Shown here: positions 1 to 10,104 of the stretch, piece by piece
How the letters are laid out: each line of letters opens with the position of its first letter
Numbering within the stretch: the first letter of the stretch is position 1
Assembly (NCBI RefSeq): GCF_030161475.1
Contig: NZ_BSUG01000003.1
Span: 62,001-126,000 of the forward strand
Reading direction: 5' to 3'
Source of the DNA: Tetragenococcus halophilus subsp. flandriensis
GTDB lineage: Bacteria > Bacillota > Bacilli > Lactobacillales > Enterococcaceae
DNA: 64,000 bases
The notes under the pieces: generated by a model
Databases searched by the model: none
Seen by the model: only the letters and a program-made list of their open reading frames with translations
Told to the model about the DNA's origin: nothing
Made by a program: the position numbers and the translations under genes

Positions 1-1
1 T

Positions 2-157
2 GGAACTGAAATGAGCGATGAAGAACTTAAAGAACGTGGTTTAAACTTAAGCCAAACACACGTTGACTTTATGGTAGGTTCCAATCAAATGTCGATCGAT
101 GGCATCAAAGCAGACGGTACAGTTGCCCCCGTTTTTCGTAATGGCGATTGGGCTTAA
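2..157 (+). CDS. M29-family aminopeptidase, C-terminal fragment (5' end outside window)
   Basis: The first 51 codons read here form the C-terminal end of a longer gene that begins before the window. The tail has the motifs THVDFMVGS, DGIKADGT and PVFRNGDWA, which are typical of the C-terminus of M29 metallo-aminopeptidases (AmpS/PepS type). These cytoplasmic, metal-dependent exopeptidases remove N-terminal residues from peptides. Two consecutive TAA stops (155-160) end the gene and a terminator hairpin follows directly. The catalytic metal ligands lie upstream and cannot be checked. The family call rests on the tail only. Confidence 0.75.
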   Translation, partial: GTEMSDEELKERGLNLSQTHVDFMVGSNQMSIDGIKADGTVAPVFRNGDWA

Positions 158-169
158 TAAGAACCACCG

Positions 170-203
170 GCAAAAACGGAGATGTTTCGTTTTTGCTTTT
201 TTT
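170..203 (+). terminator. Rho-independent terminator of the aminopeptidase gene
   Basis: A 9-bp stem (GCAAAAACG at 170-178 with CGTTTTTGC at 188-196) is followed by a run of T (197-203). It lies 10 nt after the double stop. Confidence 0.8.
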
Positions 204-236
204 ATAAAATTTGCGTTTTTCCAAGAGATACAAGTA

Positions 237-251
237 TTTTACGTAGTAAAA
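237..251. promoter_or_regulatory. Inverted repeat upstream of the metal regulator
   Basis: TTTTAC-GTA-GTAAAA is a perfect 6-bp inverted repeat 48 nt before the regulator start. It could be an operator, possibly autoregulatory, but it does not obviously match the longer MntR/SloR-type boxes. The function is inferred from position only. Confidence 0.3.
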
Positions 252-299
252 GCGATCAATATTTGTTAAAATCAACTTCATACAGAAGGGATGAAAAAA

Positions 300-947
300 A
301 TGACCCCAAATAGGGAAGATTACCTCAAATTAATTTTAGAACTTGGTGGTGATCAATCAAAAATCAATAACAAACAAATTGTTTCAGGACTTGATGTATC
401 AGCAGCTTCTGTCAGTGAAATGATCAATAAACTGGTAAAAGAAAACCTGGTAGAACACACCCCCTATCAAGGTGTTCACCTGACAGACAAAGGGTTAGAG
501 AAAGCTAGTTCGCTCGTTCGCCGTCATCGTCTTTGGGAAGTCTTTTTAGTTGAGCATTTGAAGTATAGTTGGAATGAAGTTCATGACGATGCAGAGGTAC
601 TAGAGCATGTAACCTCTGAAACACTTGCTCATCATTTAAACGAATACTTAGAACATCCAAAACATTGTCCACATGGTGGAATGATTCCTAAAGAAAACCA
701 ATTAGTTCATGAGAAAAAGCGAGAAAAGCTTACGGATTATCCGGTAGGAACAAAAGTACGCATCGCACGCGTCTTGGACGAACGTGAATTGTTAGATTAT
801 CTAGTCGATATTAATGTAAGTATTAATGAAGAATACACGATTACCGACGTTGCTGCTTATGAAGGACCGATCACTATCCAAACGCAAGCTAAAAGCGTGC
901 AAGTTAGCTATAAAGCAGCAAGCACCATATTTGTTGATAAAATTTAA
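300..947 (+). CDS. DtxR/MntR-family metal-dependent transcriptional repressor (EfaR/SloR/ScaR-like)
   Basis: A 215-residue regulator. It has an N-terminal winged helix (about residues 1-70, beginning MTPNREDYLK), a metal-binding dimerisation domain rich in His, Glu and Cys (about 75-140, with HPKHCPHGG), and a C-terminal SH3/FeoA-like domain (about 145-215). This three-domain layout and length match streptococcal and enterococcal SloR/ScaR/EfaR, which sense Mn(II) or Fe(II) and repress metal ABC transporters. The start was moved to ATG 300: the Shine-Dalgarno AGAAGGG (284-290) abuts an upstream in-frame ATG at 291 but sits 9 nt before 300, and MTPN is the usual family start. No transporter gene is adjacent; zwf follows 39 nt downstream. 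Confidence 0.88.
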   Translation: MTPNREDYLKLILELGGDQSKINNKQIVSGLDVSAASVSEMINKLVKENLVEHTPYQGVHLTDKGLEKASSLVRRHRLWEVFLVEHLKYSWNEVHDDAEVLEHVTSETLAHHLNEYLEHPKHCPHGGMIPKENQLVHEKKREKLTDYPVGTKVRIARVLDERELLDYLVDINVSINEEYTITDVAAYEGPITIQTQAKSVQVSYKAASTIFVDKI

Positions 948-986
948 GAACGACTCTGGTTAATTTTATTAAAGGAAGTGCAAAAA

Positions 987-2507
987 ATGGAAACAAAAAA
1001 TGTATTGATGACTATATTCGGCGGAACTGGCGATTTGGCAAGGCGTAAATTATATCCTTCTTTATTCCGTTTATATCAAAAAGGAGACTTAAACGATGAT
1101 TTTGCAGTTATCGGAACCGCACGTCGCCCATGGAGTGATGAAACTTACCATCAAGTAATTAAAGATTCAATCGCAAGTTTTGAACCATCAGATAAAGAAG
1201 CACAAGATTTTGCTTCTCATTTTTATTATCAGTCACATAATGTTAAAGATACAAGTCACTATGATGTATTGAAAGAATTAAGTGATCAATTGGATGAAAA
1301 ATATCATATCCAAGGCAATCGGATTTTTTATCTAGCGATGTCACCCAATTTTTTCGGTACCATTGTCTCCCACTTAAAATCTCAAGGAATGATGAATACA
1401 AACGGTTACCATCGGGTGATTATTGAAAAACCTTTTGGTAATGATTACCAATCTGCTTTTGAATTAAATGAAGAAATTAACCAAGTCTTTGCAGAAGATG
1501 AAATTTACCGAATCGATCACTATTTAGGTAAAGAAATGATCCAAAATATTTCAGCAATTCGTTTTGCGAACTTGATCTTTGAATCTATTTGGAATAATCG
1601 GTATATCGATAATATTCAAATCAGTCTGGCTGAAGAAGTAGGCGTTGAAGAACGCGCAGGTTATTATGACAAAAGCGGTGCATTAAAAGATATGGTACAA
1701 AACCATATTTTACAAATGTTGTCACTACTTGCTATGGAACCACCCGTTGCTTTTTCTGAAAAGGGCATACGAGCAGAAAAAATTAAAGCTTTAGATTCTA
1801 TTCGTATGTATTCAGAAGATGAAGTAAGAAACAACTTTGTTCGAGGACAGTATACTGAAGGTGAAATTGAGGACCGACATTTTAAAGGCTATCGGGATGA
1901 GGAGAATGTCGATGAAAGTTCTTTAACGGAAACCTTTGTTGCTGGGAAATTTTTAATAGATAATTTCCGCTGGTCAGGCGTACCTTTTTATGTCCGTACG
2001 GGAAAACATTTAACAGAAAAAGGAACACGTATAAATATCGTCTTTAAACAAGTTCCAGTGAATGTTTTCAAAAATTCTATTACCGGTCCTCACGAACAAA
2101 AACAATTAGATTCCAATGTTTTGACGATTTACATTCAACCTACTGAAGGCTTTTCCCTAATCATGAATGGTAAGGAAATCGGTCAAGGTTTCCAAACAGA
2201 ACCAGTAAAATTAGAACATCGTAATAGCGCCGATATTATCGAAAACACGCCAGAAGCTTATGAAAAGCTATTGCTGGATGTTTTAAATGGCGACGGTACA
2301 AACTTCACTCATTGGGATGAAGTTGCGCAATCTTGGCGCATTGTCGATCGTATCCGCCAAACTTGGGATAAAGATCAACAAACCCCTCCTGGTTATCCAG
2401 CCGGTACAATGGGCCCTAAAGAAGCCTATCAATTACTCGAAAAAGATGGCCGACATTGGATCTGGGAACCTGATGAATGGTATCGTCAACGTGGTTTGTT
2501 AAAATAA
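987..2507 (+). CDS. zwf: Glucose-6-phosphate 1-dehydrogenase
   Basis: Catalyses the NADP-linked oxidation of glucose 6-phosphate to 6-phosphogluconolactone, the entry step of the oxidative pentose phosphate pathway, in the cytoplasm. The 506-residue protein has the N-terminal dinucleotide-binding fold (GGTGDLARRK at about residues 12-21), the EKPFG segment and the active-site signature RIDHYLGKE near residue 175. The length is normal for the family. ATG 987 is chosen because AAGGA (972-976) is correctly spaced from it, whereas an in-frame GTG at 978 overlaps the ribosome-binding site. It lies just behind the metal regulator with no terminator between them, so the two may be co-transcribed. 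Confidence 0.95.
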   Translation: METKNVLMTIFGGTGDLARRKLYPSLFRLYQKGDLNDDFAVIGTARRPWSDETYHQVIKDSIASFEPSDKEAQDFASHFYYQSHNVKDTSHYDVLKELSDQLDEKYHIQGNRIFYLAMSPNFFGTIVSHLKSQGMMNTNGYHRVIIEKPFGNDYQSAFELNEEINQVFAEDEIYRIDHYLGKEMIQNISAIRFANLIFESIWNNRYIDNIQISLAEEVGVEERAGYYDKSGALKDMVQNHILQMLSLLAMEPPVAFSEKGIRAEKIKALDSIRMYSEDEVRNNFVRGQYTEGEIEDRHFKGYRDEENVDESSLTETFVAGKFLIDNFRWSGVPFYVRTGKHLTEKGTRINIVFKQVPVNVFKNSITGPHEQKQLDSNVLTIYIQPTEGFSLIMNGKEIGQGFQTEPVKLEHRNSADIIENTPEAYEKLLLDVLNGDGTNFTHWDEVAQSWRIVDRIRQTWDKDQQTPPGYPAGTMGPKEAYQLLEKDGRHWIWEPDEWYRQRGLLK

Positions 2508-2518
2508 TATAGCTAAAC

Positions 2519-2556
2519 AAAAATTCCGGACAAGATTTTGTCCGGAATTTTTTATA
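2519..2556 (+). terminator. Bidirectional terminator between zwf and ileS
   Basis: A perfect 12-bp stem (AAATTCCGGACA at 2521-2532 with TGTCCGGAATTT at 2539-2550) is followed by T on the plus strand. An A-run precedes it, so it also ends in T when read on the minus strand. It separates the convergent genes zwf and ileS. Confidence 0.88.
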
Positions 2557-2582
2557 TTATAAAGCTTTTATTTTTCTAAATA

Positions 2583-5375
2583 CTATTCAAAACTTGTTTG
2601 AACTGCTTCAGGATGTTCATCTTCTACGATAGCAGCACAATGGCTACACATAGTTGGGAAGTTTTCATTTTCTCCTACGCTAGTTCTTACTTGACGACAA
2701 CGCTGGCAAACTGGACCGTCTGCTTTTTCGACTAAAATAGCTACATCATCAAATACTACAGCATCTTCGGGTACTTCTTTACCAATCTCTTCAACTTCAA
2801 AGAAGTCAGGGGAAACAATCAATAATTGAGCAATATTAGCATCTGTAGCTGTTAACATCGATTTTACTTGCTCATTTGGATAAATTGTTACTTTAGCTTC
2901 CATTGATTTACCGATTAGTTTTTCATCTCTAGCAATTTCTAATGCTTTTAATACTTTATCACGGAAGTTCATGAATGCATTCCAAATGTCCATTAATTCA
3001 TCCTGATTTGCATAAACTTGATAAGCAGGAAAATCTGTTAACTGTGCATACTCTGTTTCTTCTTTTAAGTAAGACCAGATTTCCTCAGCTGTAAATGGAA
3101 TAATTGGCGTTAACAATTTAGCAATTGCTACTGTCGCTTCGTAAAAAACAGTTTGCATACAACGACGTGAATAACTGTCTTCTTCTTCAATATAAACAAC
3201 ATCTTTAGCAAAGTCCAAATAAAATGAAGATAGATCAACCGTAATAAAATTCAAAATCGTACGATAAACGTGTAAAAAGTCATATTTTTCATAACCATTA
3301 TCTCGTACTTCTTTAATCACTTCATTTAAACGAATCATCATATATTTATCTACTGAACGTAAATCAACAAATTCTACGCCATTTGTTTTTGGATCAAAGT
3401 CACTCGTATTAGCTAATAAAAATCTTACCGTATTTCTAATCTTACGATAGACTTCTGATACTTGTTTTAAAATATCCATAGAAACTCTAACATCAGATTC
3501 GTAATCAACACTGCTAACCCATAAACGTAAAATATCAGCGCCCATTTGTTTAATCACTTTATCCGGAACAATGGTATTTCCTAGCGACTTACTCATTTTA
3601 CGACCTTCACCGTCTAGAGTAAATCCTTGTGATAACACCGATTTATAGGGTGCTTTACCACTAACAGCCACACTAGTGGTGATACTAGAGTTGAACCAAC
3701 CACGATATTGGTCAGAACCTTCTAAATACATATCAGCTGGGAAAGTCAATTCGTCTCGCTGACGTAACACAGCTTCATGAGAAGAACCAGAATCAAACCA
3801 AACGTCCATAATATCTGTTTCTTTAGTAAACTCTCCATTAGGCGAACCTGGGTGGGTAAAACCTTCTGGCAATAAGTCTTTAGCCTCACGTTCAAACCAA
3901 ACATTAGAACCATATTTTTCAAATAATTGTGCTACATATTCGATCGTTTCTGGGGTGATAATCGCTTCTTCGTTTTCCGCATAAAATATAGGTAGTGGTA
4001 CACCCCAAGCACGTTGCCTTGAGATAACCCAGTCACCTCGGTCACGGATCATATTATACAAACGTGATTCTCCCCATGGAATAATCCAGTCAACTTTCTC
4101 AATTTCATCTAAAATATTTTGCCGAAATTGATCAATCGAAGCAAACCACTGCGGTGTCGCTCTAAAGATAACCGGTTTTTTTGTTCGCCAATCATGAGGA
4201 TAACTATGGACATAAAAGTCAAGATTTAATAAAGCACCTTTTTCTTTTAATAAATCAGTTATCATAGGGTTTGCTTTATCATAAAAGATTCCTTCAAAGC
4301 CCGGTGCTTCTTCGGTAAATACACCTCGGCTATCAACCGGTGAAAGAACTGGAAGGCCATATTTCTTAGCTACATAATAGTCATCTTCCCCATGTCCAGG
4401 AGAAGTATGAACTAGACCTGTACCAGTATCTAAAGTGACATGGTCTCCTAAAATAAGCAAGGAAGTACGATCATAAAATGGATGTTGAGCTGTCATATTT
4501 TCCAGCTGGTTACCTTTAAATTCTTGTAGTATTTCTACATTATCCCAGCCCAATACTTCTTGTACTTCATCTAATAAGTCTTTGGCAACCACGTACTTAT
4601 TGCCATCTGCATTGACTTGTACATACTCAAAATCTGGATGAACCGTAATCGCCAAGTTAGATGGAATCGTCCAAGGCGTGGTTGTCCAAATAATAAAGGA
4701 GGTATTTTCATCTAAAAGCTCTTTACCATCTACTACTTGAAAGCTAACATAAATCGAAGGTGATTTTAGATCTTTATACTCGATTTCTGCTTCTGCTAAA
4801 GAGGACTCACTTGAAGGTGACCAATAAATTGGCTTCATTCCTTTATAAATGTAACCTTTTTCCGCCATCTTACCAAAGACACGAATTTCAGCTGCTTCAT
4901 AACTAGGAGCTAATGTTAGATAAGGATCTTCCCACTCACCTTGTACGCCTAAACGTTTGAAATCATCACGCTGTTTATCCACTTGTGTCATCGCGTATTC
5001 ATAACATTTTTTTCGATACTCGGCAGTGGTCATTTCTTTTCTTTTGATGCCTTTATTAGCCAGTACTTGCTCGACAGGAAGCCCATGTGTATCCCAACCA
5101 GGAACATAAGGCGCGCGATAACCTGACATAGATTTTGCTCGCATAATAATATCCTTACTGATTTTATTTAAAGCATGGCCAATGTGAATATTGCCATTGG
5201 CAAAAGGAGGGCCATCGTGTAAAACAAAAGTAGGCTTGCCTTCATTTATTTTTTGACGTCTTTTGTAAATTTCGTTTTCTTCCCATTCTTGTTGCCAATT
5301 TCCTTCACGGTTAGGTAGATTGCCGCGCATTGGAAACTTGGTCTTTCCTAAATGAAGCGTATCTTTCATTTTCAT
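2583..5375 (-). CDS. ileS: Isoleucyl-tRNA synthetase
   Basis: Charges tRNA-Ile with isoleucine and hydrolyses mischarged Val-tRNA-Ile. The 930-residue class I synthetase shows the HIGH signature in GNIHIGHAL (about residues 64-67), the KMSKS signature in [10 protein letters not shown], a CP1 editing region, and a C-terminal zinc site with CxxC pairs (CQRCRQ and MCSHC). The family is about 930 residues long. An upstream in-frame ATG (5399) is rejected because the Shine-Dalgarno AAAGGAG lies inside that extension; ATG 5375 gives the family start [14 protein letters not shown]-box leader precedes the gene, so expression rises when tRNA-Ile is uncharged. It ends at a terminator shared with zwf. 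Confidence 0.96.
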   Translation of the reverse strand: MKMKDTLHLGKTKFPMRGNLPNREGNWQQEWEENEIYKRRQKINEGKPTFVLHDGPPFANGNIHIGHALNKISKDIIMRAKSMSGYRAPYVPGWDTHGLPVEQVLANKGIKRKEMTTAEYRKKCYEYAMTQVDKQRDDFKRLGVQGEWEDPYLTLAPSYEAAEIRVFGKMAEKGYIYKGMKPIYWSPSSESSLAEAEIEYKDLKSPSIYVSFQVVDGKELLDENTSFIIWTTTPWTIPSNLAITVHPDFEYVQVNADGNKYVVAKDLLDEVQEVLGWDNVEILQEFKGNQLENMTAQHPFYDRTSLLILGDHVTLDTGTGLVHTSPGHGEDDYYVAKKYGLPVLSPVDSRGVFTEEAPGFEGIFYDKANPMITDLLKEKGALLNLDFYVHSYPHDWRTKKPVIFRATPQWFASIDQFRQNILDEIEKVDWIIPWGESRLYNMIRDRGDWVISRQRAWGVPLPIFYAENEEAIITPETIEYVAQLFEKYGSNVWFEREAKDLLPEGFTHPGSPNGEFTKETDIMDVWFDSGSSHEAVLRQRDELTFPADMYLEGSDQYRGWFNSSITTSVAVSGKAPYKSVLSQGFTLDGEGRKMSKSLGNTIVPDKVIKQMGADILRLWVSSVDYESDVRVSMDILKQVSEVYRKIRNTVRFLLANTSDFDPKTNGVEFVDLRSVDKYMMIRLNEVIKEVRDNGYEKYDFLHVYRTILNFITVDLSSFYLDFAKDVVYIEEEDSYSRRCMQTVFYEATVAIAKLLTPIIPFTAEEIWSYLKEETEYAQLTDFPAYQVYANQDELMDIWNAFMNFRDKVLKALEIARDEKLIGKSMEAKVTIYPNEQVKSMLTATDANIAQLLIVSPDFFEVEEIGKEVPEDAVVFDDVAILVEKADGPVCQRCRQVRTSVGENENFPTMCSHCAAIVEDEHPEAVQTSFE

Positions 5376-5429
5376 TACAGTATCATTCTCCTTTATCATT
5401 ATTTTAGCAAATAAAATTTTACAACAAAA

Positions 5430-5635
5430 AAACGCTCGCCCAAACGGGACGAACGTGTCGTGGTACCACCCAAAGTTTAAAAATATTGCTATTTTCCTCT
5501 AGAATCATTAACGAGATTAGCCGTTATTCCCTAATTTAGTGTTCAGGAATAAGATCTGTAGGTGATCTAACAAAATGCAGGGTTTTATCGGACTTTCACC
5601 ATCACCGACTCGCTTTAAAAATACAAACTGTTTTT
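5430..5635 (-). promoter_or_regulatory. T-box leader of ileS
   Basis: Read on the minus strand, the leader contains the conserved T-box core GGGTGGTACCACG (around 5455-5471). It is followed by an intrinsic terminator (stem ACGTTCGTCCC with GGGCGAGCGT, then seven T, about 5424-5456). The 5' part holds Stem I-like elements, including AGCGAGTCGGTGATGG-type sequence and a GATCACC segment that could present an ATC (Ile) specifier. This is the tRNA-sensing riboswitch expected for ileS in Firmicutes. The 5' boundary is approximate; the promoter probably lies near the end of divIVA. Confidence 0.88.
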
Positions 5636-5647
5636 CTGTTCTACTTA

Positions 5648-6409
5648 TTATCGACCATATTCTTCTGTATCTTCATGATCTTCTGTGGAAACTGGAACAA
5701 CTCGATTACTCGATTCTACAACCGACACATCTTCCTGTTCCTCTGAGGCGTCTGGTTCTTCTGAAGAAGATTGCTCAGTTTCTACTTGTTCTGAGTTTAC
5801 TTCAGAATCATTTTCCTTGTCAAGTTCTTCTGCCAATATTTCCTGAAAAACTTTGTGACTATCTTCTACATAACTTGAAAATGGTGCAAGGATCTCATCC
5901 CACTCAGGACTTTTTACTTGTTCTAATTGCGTTTCAAGCATCAAAGATAAATTATTATGAAAGACCCTAGTTTTCTTTTTCAAGTCATTGGTTTCAGTAG
6001 TCAATTCACGAGCTTTTTGTGTCGCATCGCTTAGAATTTCTTTTGCTTTTTCTTGTGCTGCTTCAGTTAATTGGTCTGCTTGTTTTTGTGCATTAGCTAC
6101 CAATTCATCTGCTTTATTTTGCGCGGAAGTAACCACTACTTCAGATTCTTTATTCGCACTTTTCTTTACTTTATCTGCTGTATCTTGAGCTACAACAATG
6201 GATTGATTCAACGCATCTTTTAATTCATTGAAATATTCTAGTTTTTCTTCTGAGTGTTTCAATGATTTTTCTAATTCTCGGTTTCTTTGTACGACTTCTT
6301 CATAATCTTTTACAATAATATCTAAAAAGTCGTCGACTTCGTCTTTTTCATAACCTCTCATTTTGGTTTGAAAGTTTTTATTTTGAATATCTAATGGAGT
6401 TAATGCCAT
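5648..6409 (-). CDS. divIVA: Cell-division positioning protein DivIVA
   Basis: A 253-residue coiled-coil protein that binds curved membrane at division sites and poles and recruits division and wall-synthesis partners. The N-terminal segment [13 protein letters not shown]...[10 protein letters not shown] (about 1-35) is the conserved lipid-binding domain. Residues about 35-170 are heptad-rich coiled coil with many Gln, Lys and Glu residues. The C-terminal third (about 190-253) is a Ser/Glu-rich acidic tail, longer than in Bacillus but usual for enterococci. It sits 19 nt downstream of ylmH at the end of the division cluster, the standard position. ATG 6409 follows a GAGG ribosome-binding site. 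Confidence 0.95.
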   Translation of the reverse strand: MALTPLDIQNKNFQTKMRGYEKDEVDDFLDIIVKDYEEVVQRNRELEKSLKHSEEKLEYFNELKDALNQSIVVAQDTADKVKKSANKESEVVVTSAQNKADELVANAQKQADQLTEAAQEKAKEILSDATQKARELTTETNDLKKKTRVFHNNLSLMLETQLEQVKSPEWDEILAPFSSYVEDSHKVFQEILAEELDKENDSEVNSEQVETEQSSSEEPDASEEQEDVSVVESSNRVVPVSTEDHEDTEEYGR

Positions 6410-6428
6410 TTTTATACACCTCTTTGTT

Positions 6429-7211
6429 TTATTTACGTAAAACGCCTAAACTCAAGCGTATTTTCCCTTTTTTGGTTGTGCCTTCTATTGCTTGAATCTG
6501 TAAGCGACCAAAACCTCGTATAGACACAATATCTAATAGATCCAATACAAAATCTGGTCGTTGGGTTGGCGCCCAGTTTACTTTAACTTTTCCTGTTTCA
6601 GTCAGCTGCTTTGCACGTTGCCTTGAGATATTAAATACTGTTGAAATTACATTATCCAAGCGCAAAGAACTTACTGTTGTATTTTCATTGGTCCACCCAT
6701 CTTTGGGCATTAAAATATCAACATAAGATAGCTCTTCTAAGCGAACTTTTACATTGCCTATTTTACTTAATTGTAATTGAACATAACTGCTAATTTCTTT
6801 AGCAATAAAGACTTGCCAATTTTCCCCATCTGATATGATATCTCCAAGAAATTCCCTGCGAATACCTGTGCCAATTAAACTACCTAATATTTTTCCATGA
6901 CTCAACACGGTAAATTTTTTGGGATAATGAACGTTAAATAATTCAATTTCAAAATCTTCTTGGGTAGGTTCATAGTAATTAGGAAAAATTAAACAGCGTC
7001 TTCTTTCTGCCTCTTCATATCCCCCAAAGAACCGAAATTTCAACTCTGTCTCCTGTCTTACAAGCGTTTCTAAAATATACGCTTGTCGAGGATCCAAAAA
7101 CTCGGTCAATACTGGAGCATATTGCATATTTACTTGTTCGATCCAATCTTGTATTGTATCAATAAACGGGCGTTCCTCGCTTCTAAAATGCTGATACACA
7201 TTTGCATCCAT
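6429..7211 (-). CDS. ylmH: YlmH-family S4-domain RNA-binding protein
   Basis: A 260-residue protein with an N-terminal fold containing the RQAYILETL and [13 protein letters not shown] segments, and a C-terminal S4 RNA-binding domain (about 180-250; [16 protein letters not shown]). YlmH homologues bind ribosome-associated RNA and are implicated in rescue of stalled ribosomes; the gene is a constant member of the sepF-yggT-ylmH-divIVA block. The start was set at ATG 7211, preceded by GGGGAGG, because a longer reading frame up to 7292 would run through the end of yggT and lacks a ribosome-binding site. It begins 16 nt after the yggT stop. Confidence 0.92.
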   Translation of the reverse strand: MDANVYQHFRSEERPFIDTIQDWIEQVNMQYAPVLTEFLDPRQAYILETLVRQETELKFRFFGGYEEAERRRCLIFPNYYEPTQEDFEIELFNVHYPKKFTVLSHGKILGSLIGTGIRREFLGDIISDGENWQVFIAKEISSYVQLQLSKIGNVKVRLEELSYVDILMPKDGWTNENTTVSSLRLDNVISTVFNISRQRAKQLTETGKVKVNWAPTQRPDFVLDLLDIVSIRGFGRLQIQAIEGTTKKGKIRLSLGVLRK

Positions 7212-7227
7212 TATGTTTCCTCCCCGT

Positions 7228-7497
7228 TTAAAAGATTGATCCGATAATAAGTGATAGTGCTTGTACAGCCAGTTGAAGAACAATAATAGCAAAAGCTATA
7301 TTAAAATTGATAGGACCAAGTGATAAATTTAAATGATCAAATAAACTCAAATATGGTTCACATATTTTACGTAGGAAGCGACCGATGGCAGAATCATAAC
7401 CACCTGGAAACCAAGATAAAAGTGCGTATACTACAAGTAAAATTGTATATAAATACGCAATATCATTTACTAAACTGACTAATCGATAAATTAAAAT
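7228..7497 (-). CDS. YggT-family membrane protein with apparent ATT start
   Basis: An 89-residue integral membrane protein between sepF and ylmH, the invariant YggT (YlmG) position. Two hydrophobic stretches (about 9-28 and 66-86) flank the family motif LLSWFPGGYDS and the segment FLRKICEPYL. It has no Met codon anywhere and no GTG, TTG or CTG at its N-terminus. The frame opens after a TAG just upstream. The only plausible initiator is ATT at 7497-7495, seven nt after the core GGAGG, which gives an N-terminus (ILIYRLVSLV) that aligns with relatives. YggT proteins are linked to division and to membrane or lipid organisation in bacteria and plastids. Family and position are clear; the start codon is inferred. 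Confidence 0.85.
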   Translation of the reverse strand: MLIYRLVSLVNDIAYLYTILLVVYALLSWFPGGYDSAIGRFLRKICEPYLSLFDHLNLSLGPINFNIAFAIIVLQLAVQALSLIIGSIF

Positions 7498-7502
7498 GTT
7501 TT

Positions 7503-7512
7503 CTCCTCCTCC
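7503..7512 (-). promoter_or_regulatory. Strong Shine-Dalgarno that fixes the ATT start of yggT
   Basis: Minus-strand GGAGGAGGAG ends 5 nt before ATT 7497. Its central GGAGG is spaced 7 nt from ATT, an optimal distance. No ATG, GTG or TTG lies in any position it could serve. Confidence 0.75.
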
Positions 7513-7515
7513 AGG

Positions 7516-8142
7516 CTATAAATCAAACAAGTTACTTTCAACTAATGATTGTGCAGTACCATCAATTTCAACTTCTTTTGGAGTACACAAAAATATTTCA
7601 TCGGCCACCCGTTTGATATCACCATCTTCAGCGTACACAGTGCCTGTTAAAAAATCGACAATACGACGAGCTTGATGTTCTTCAATCAAGCGAAAGTTAA
7701 CTAGGACCGATTCACCACCAATAACGTGTTTAGCAATCGTCATCGCTTCAGAATAAGCCCTAGGTTCGATGATCATAATCTTACCTGATTGACTTTGTTG
7801 TGTCTGCTTTACTTGATTTGCTTTCATCGCTACAACATTGTTATCAGATCGATTGGGTGCTTGTTGTCTAGAACTTTGCTCATTATAGCTAGTTTTTGTC
7901 GTACGTGAATTTGCTTGCACTTGTTTTTTTGCTTGTGTTTTTGTTTGCGCTGGTTTTCGAACAGCCGGCCCATTAGAAGCTTGCGGCTGTGATTTTTTAG
8001 CTTGACTCTTTACAGCTTTGTTAACCGGTGCAGCACTACTTTGCTGTGGCGCTACTGATTTATTTTGCCCTGTTTGATAGCTGTCTGTATACTCTTCATC
8101 TTCCAAACCAAAAAAGTTTGAAACTTTCTCCATAAATGACAT
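7516..8142 (-). CDS. sepF: Cell-division protein SepF
   Basis: A 208-residue FtsZ-bundling protein that anchors the Z-ring to the membrane and supports septum formation. It has an N-terminal amphipathic membrane-binding helix (MSFMEKVSNFFGLED), a long Gln/Ser/Lys-rich disordered linker (about 25-115), and a globular SepF domain (about 120-208; KIMIIEPRAYSEAMTIAKH, GGESVLVNFR, RRIVDFLTGTVYA). It lies between ylmE and yggT. ATG 8142 follows GAGGGCG. The linker is typical of lactic acid bacteria. Confidence 0.95.
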   Translation of the reverse strand: MSFMEKVSNFFGLEDEEYTDSYQTGQNKSVAPQQSSAAPVNKAVKSQAKKSQPQASNGPAVRKPAQTKTQAKKQVQANSRTTKTSYNEQSSRQQAPNRSDNNVVAMKANQVKQTQQSQSGKIMIIEPRAYSEAMTIAKHVIGGESVLVNFRLIEEHQARRIVDFLTGTVYAEDGDIKRVADEIFLCTPKEVEIDGTAQSLVESNLFDL

Positions 8143-8156
8143 ATCACGCCCTCCTT

Positions 8157-8831
8157 CTAATCCTTGAATAAAGCTGTACCCACTCTGATAAATGTTGCTC
8201 CTTCTTGAATCGCAACTGAAAAATCATTACTCATTCCCATACTTGTTTGAGTACAAGGTGCAAAAGATAAATTCTTTTTTTGAATTGTTTCTTGTAACTT
8301 TTTCAACTTAGCAAAAATTTCATGTTGTTCTTTTTTACTTGAATTTAGCGGAGCCATCGTCATTAAGCCAACAACTTTTATTCTATCAAACGTTTTTAAC
8401 TGTTCAATAAAATCTAGCAAGTTCTCAGAAGTAACTCCTTGTTTTGACGACTCACCACTCACATTAACCTCTACAAAACAATAAATTGTCTTTTCTGCTC
8501 TTTTTTGGATTTCATTGGCTAGTTTTATACTATCCAAAGCATGAAAAAAGTCAATCTCATTTATGACTGATTTCACCTTTCTACGTTGCAAGTTACCAAC
8601 AAAATGCCAGGAAAGATTAGTAAAATCACGCATCTTTTCCTTTTTATTTAAAAATTGGTCCACTCGGTTTTCAGCTAAATGATTCACACCCTGCTTAGCT
8701 AATTCTATGGTTTGACCAAGATCTACAGATTTTGTCACACCCACCAATGTAACATCTGAGCGCAAACGTGAAACAAGAGCACAGGAATCCTGCATCTCTT
8801 GCTTAACCTTACGCAAGTTATCAGAAATCAT
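8157..8831 (-). CDS. ylmE: YggS/YlmE-family pyridoxal phosphate homeostasis protein
   Basis: A 224-residue PLP-binding protein with a type III alanine-racemase-like barrel. The PLP lysine lies in LVGVTKSVD (about residue 33), followed by LAENRVDQFLNK, WHFVGNLQRRKVK, the SGESSKQGV segment, and the phosphate-binding C-terminus SMGMSNDF...GATFIRVGTALF. Members handle free PLP rather than catalyse a known reaction. The gene lies between ftsZ and sepF (15 nt from ftsZ). ATG 8831 is preceded by AAGGGGG. Confidence 0.93.
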   Translation of the reverse strand: MISDNLRKVKQEMQDSCALVSRLRSDVTLVGVTKSVDLGQTIELAKQGVNHLAENRVDQFLNKKEKMRDFTNLSWHFVGNLQRRKVKSVINEIDFFHALDSIKLANEIQKRAEKTIYCFVEVNVSGESSKQGVTSENLLDFIEQLKTFDRIKVVGLMTMAPLNSSKKEQHEIFAKLKKLQETIQKKNLSFAPCTQTSMGMSNDFSVAIQEGATFIRVGTALFKD

Positions 8832-8845
8832 GTGCTCTTCCCCCT

Positions 8846-10081
8846 TTATCTTTTACGACGGAAAAATGGTGGTGTATCTAACTCGTCATCATCTGATTTT
8901 GATGTTTCTCGTCTGAAAGTATCAAAATCTTTTTTTTCGATTTCTTCATATTGAGTATCATCGATTTTGGGACGAACATTTTCTTCTTTTCGAATATCCC
9001 AATCAGAAAAATCATTATCTTCTTTTTGCTTAGGTTGTGCTTGATCCATGTCAAAAATTGGTCTTTTCGCGCTTGCTTGATTTTGGTTTTGTCTAGAAGC
9101 GCGTCCGGGCTTTTTTTCGCTTTTTGTAGGGTCAATACCTGTTGCAATGACAGTCACACGAATTTCATCTTCTAGATCTTCGCTGATAGAAGTTCCTAAA
9201 ATAATATTCACATCACCGGTGGAAGCACCAGCAACAATATCAGAGGCGTCTTGTGCTTCAAATAAAGTCATATCCAAACCACCTGTGATATTAAGTAAAA
9301 CTTGTTCAGCTCCGTCAATTGAGGTTTCAAGTAGCGGAGAAGAAATCGCCTTTTTAGTAGCTTCCACAACACGTTCTTCACCGCTAGCAATCCCAATGCC
9401 CATAAGTGCAGTTCCTTGACTTTTCATTACTGTTTTCACATCGGCAAAGTCTAGATTGACATAACCAGGAGCAGTAATTAAATCAGAAATTCCTTGAACA
9501 CCTTGGCGTAAAACATTGTCTGCTTCGCGGAAAGCTTCAAGCATTGGTGTCTTTTTATCGACAACTTCTAATAAACGGTTATTTGAAATAATTAATAAAG
9601 TATCAACATTTTCCTTTAATTTTGCTATACCTTCTGCCGCAAAATGACCACGTTTAGGTCCTTCAAAAGTAAACGGCCGAGTTACAACACCAACTGTCAA
9701 AGCGTCTAATTCTTTAGCAATACCTGCCACGATTGGAGCAGCTCCAGTACCTGTGCCGCCTCCCATGCCAGCAGTAATAAAAATCATATCCGCTCCGCCT
9801 AAGGCTTCGCGAATAGCATCTTCACTTTCTTCAGCTGATTTTTCTCCAACTTCAGGCTGGGAACCAGCGCCTAAACCTTGTGTAAATTTTGGTCCTAATT
9901 GAATGACTGTCTCTGCTTTTGAATTTTTTAAAGCTTGTACATCTGTGTTGACAGCAATAAATTCAACACCTTTAACATTTTCTTCAATCATTCGATTCAC
10001 CGCGTTGCCGCCACCGCCGCCAACGCCGATCACTTTGATTACTGCGCCCTCATTGACGTTATTATCCATTGAAAATTCCAT
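8846..10081 (-). CDS. ftsZ: Cell-division GTPase FtsZ
   Basis: The tubulin-like GTPase that polymerises into the Z-ring at mid-cell. The 411-residue protein has the glycine-rich [10 protein letters not shown] segment (about 19-28), the tubulin signature GGGTGTG (107-113) and the T7-loop region (about 205-215). An acidic, Gln-rich linker follows, then the conserved C-terminal peptide [14 protein letters not shown] that binds FtsA and SepF. AAAGGGAG precedes ATG 10081. It follows ftsA by 23 nt. Confidence 0.98.
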   Translation of the reverse strand: MEFSMDNNVNEGAVIKVIGVGGGGGNAVNRMIEENVKGVEFIAVNTDVQALKNSKAETVIQLGPKFTQGLGAGSQPEVGEKSAEESEDAIREALGGADMIFITAGMGGGTGTGAAPIVAGIAKELDALTVGVVTRPFTFEGPKRGHFAAEGIAKLKENVDTLLIISNNRLLEVVDKKTPMLEAFREADNVLRQGVQGISDLITAPGYVNLDFADVKTVMKSQGTALMGIGIASGEERVVEATKKAISSPLLETSIDGAEQVLLNITGGLDMTLFEAQDASDIVAGASTGDVNIILGTSISEDLEDEIRVTVIATGIDPTKSEKKPGRASRQNQNQASAKRPIFDMDQAQPKQKEDNDFSDWDIRKEENVRPKIDDTQYEEIEKKDFDTFRRETSKSDDDELDTPPFFRRKR

Positions 10082-10104
10082 AATCTATCTCCCTTTCGCG
10101 CTTG

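Noticed and set aside
5575-5970. Plus-strand protein of 131 residues
   Set aside because: It lies across the ileS T-box leader and antisense to divIVA, with no ribosome-binding site or recognisable domain.
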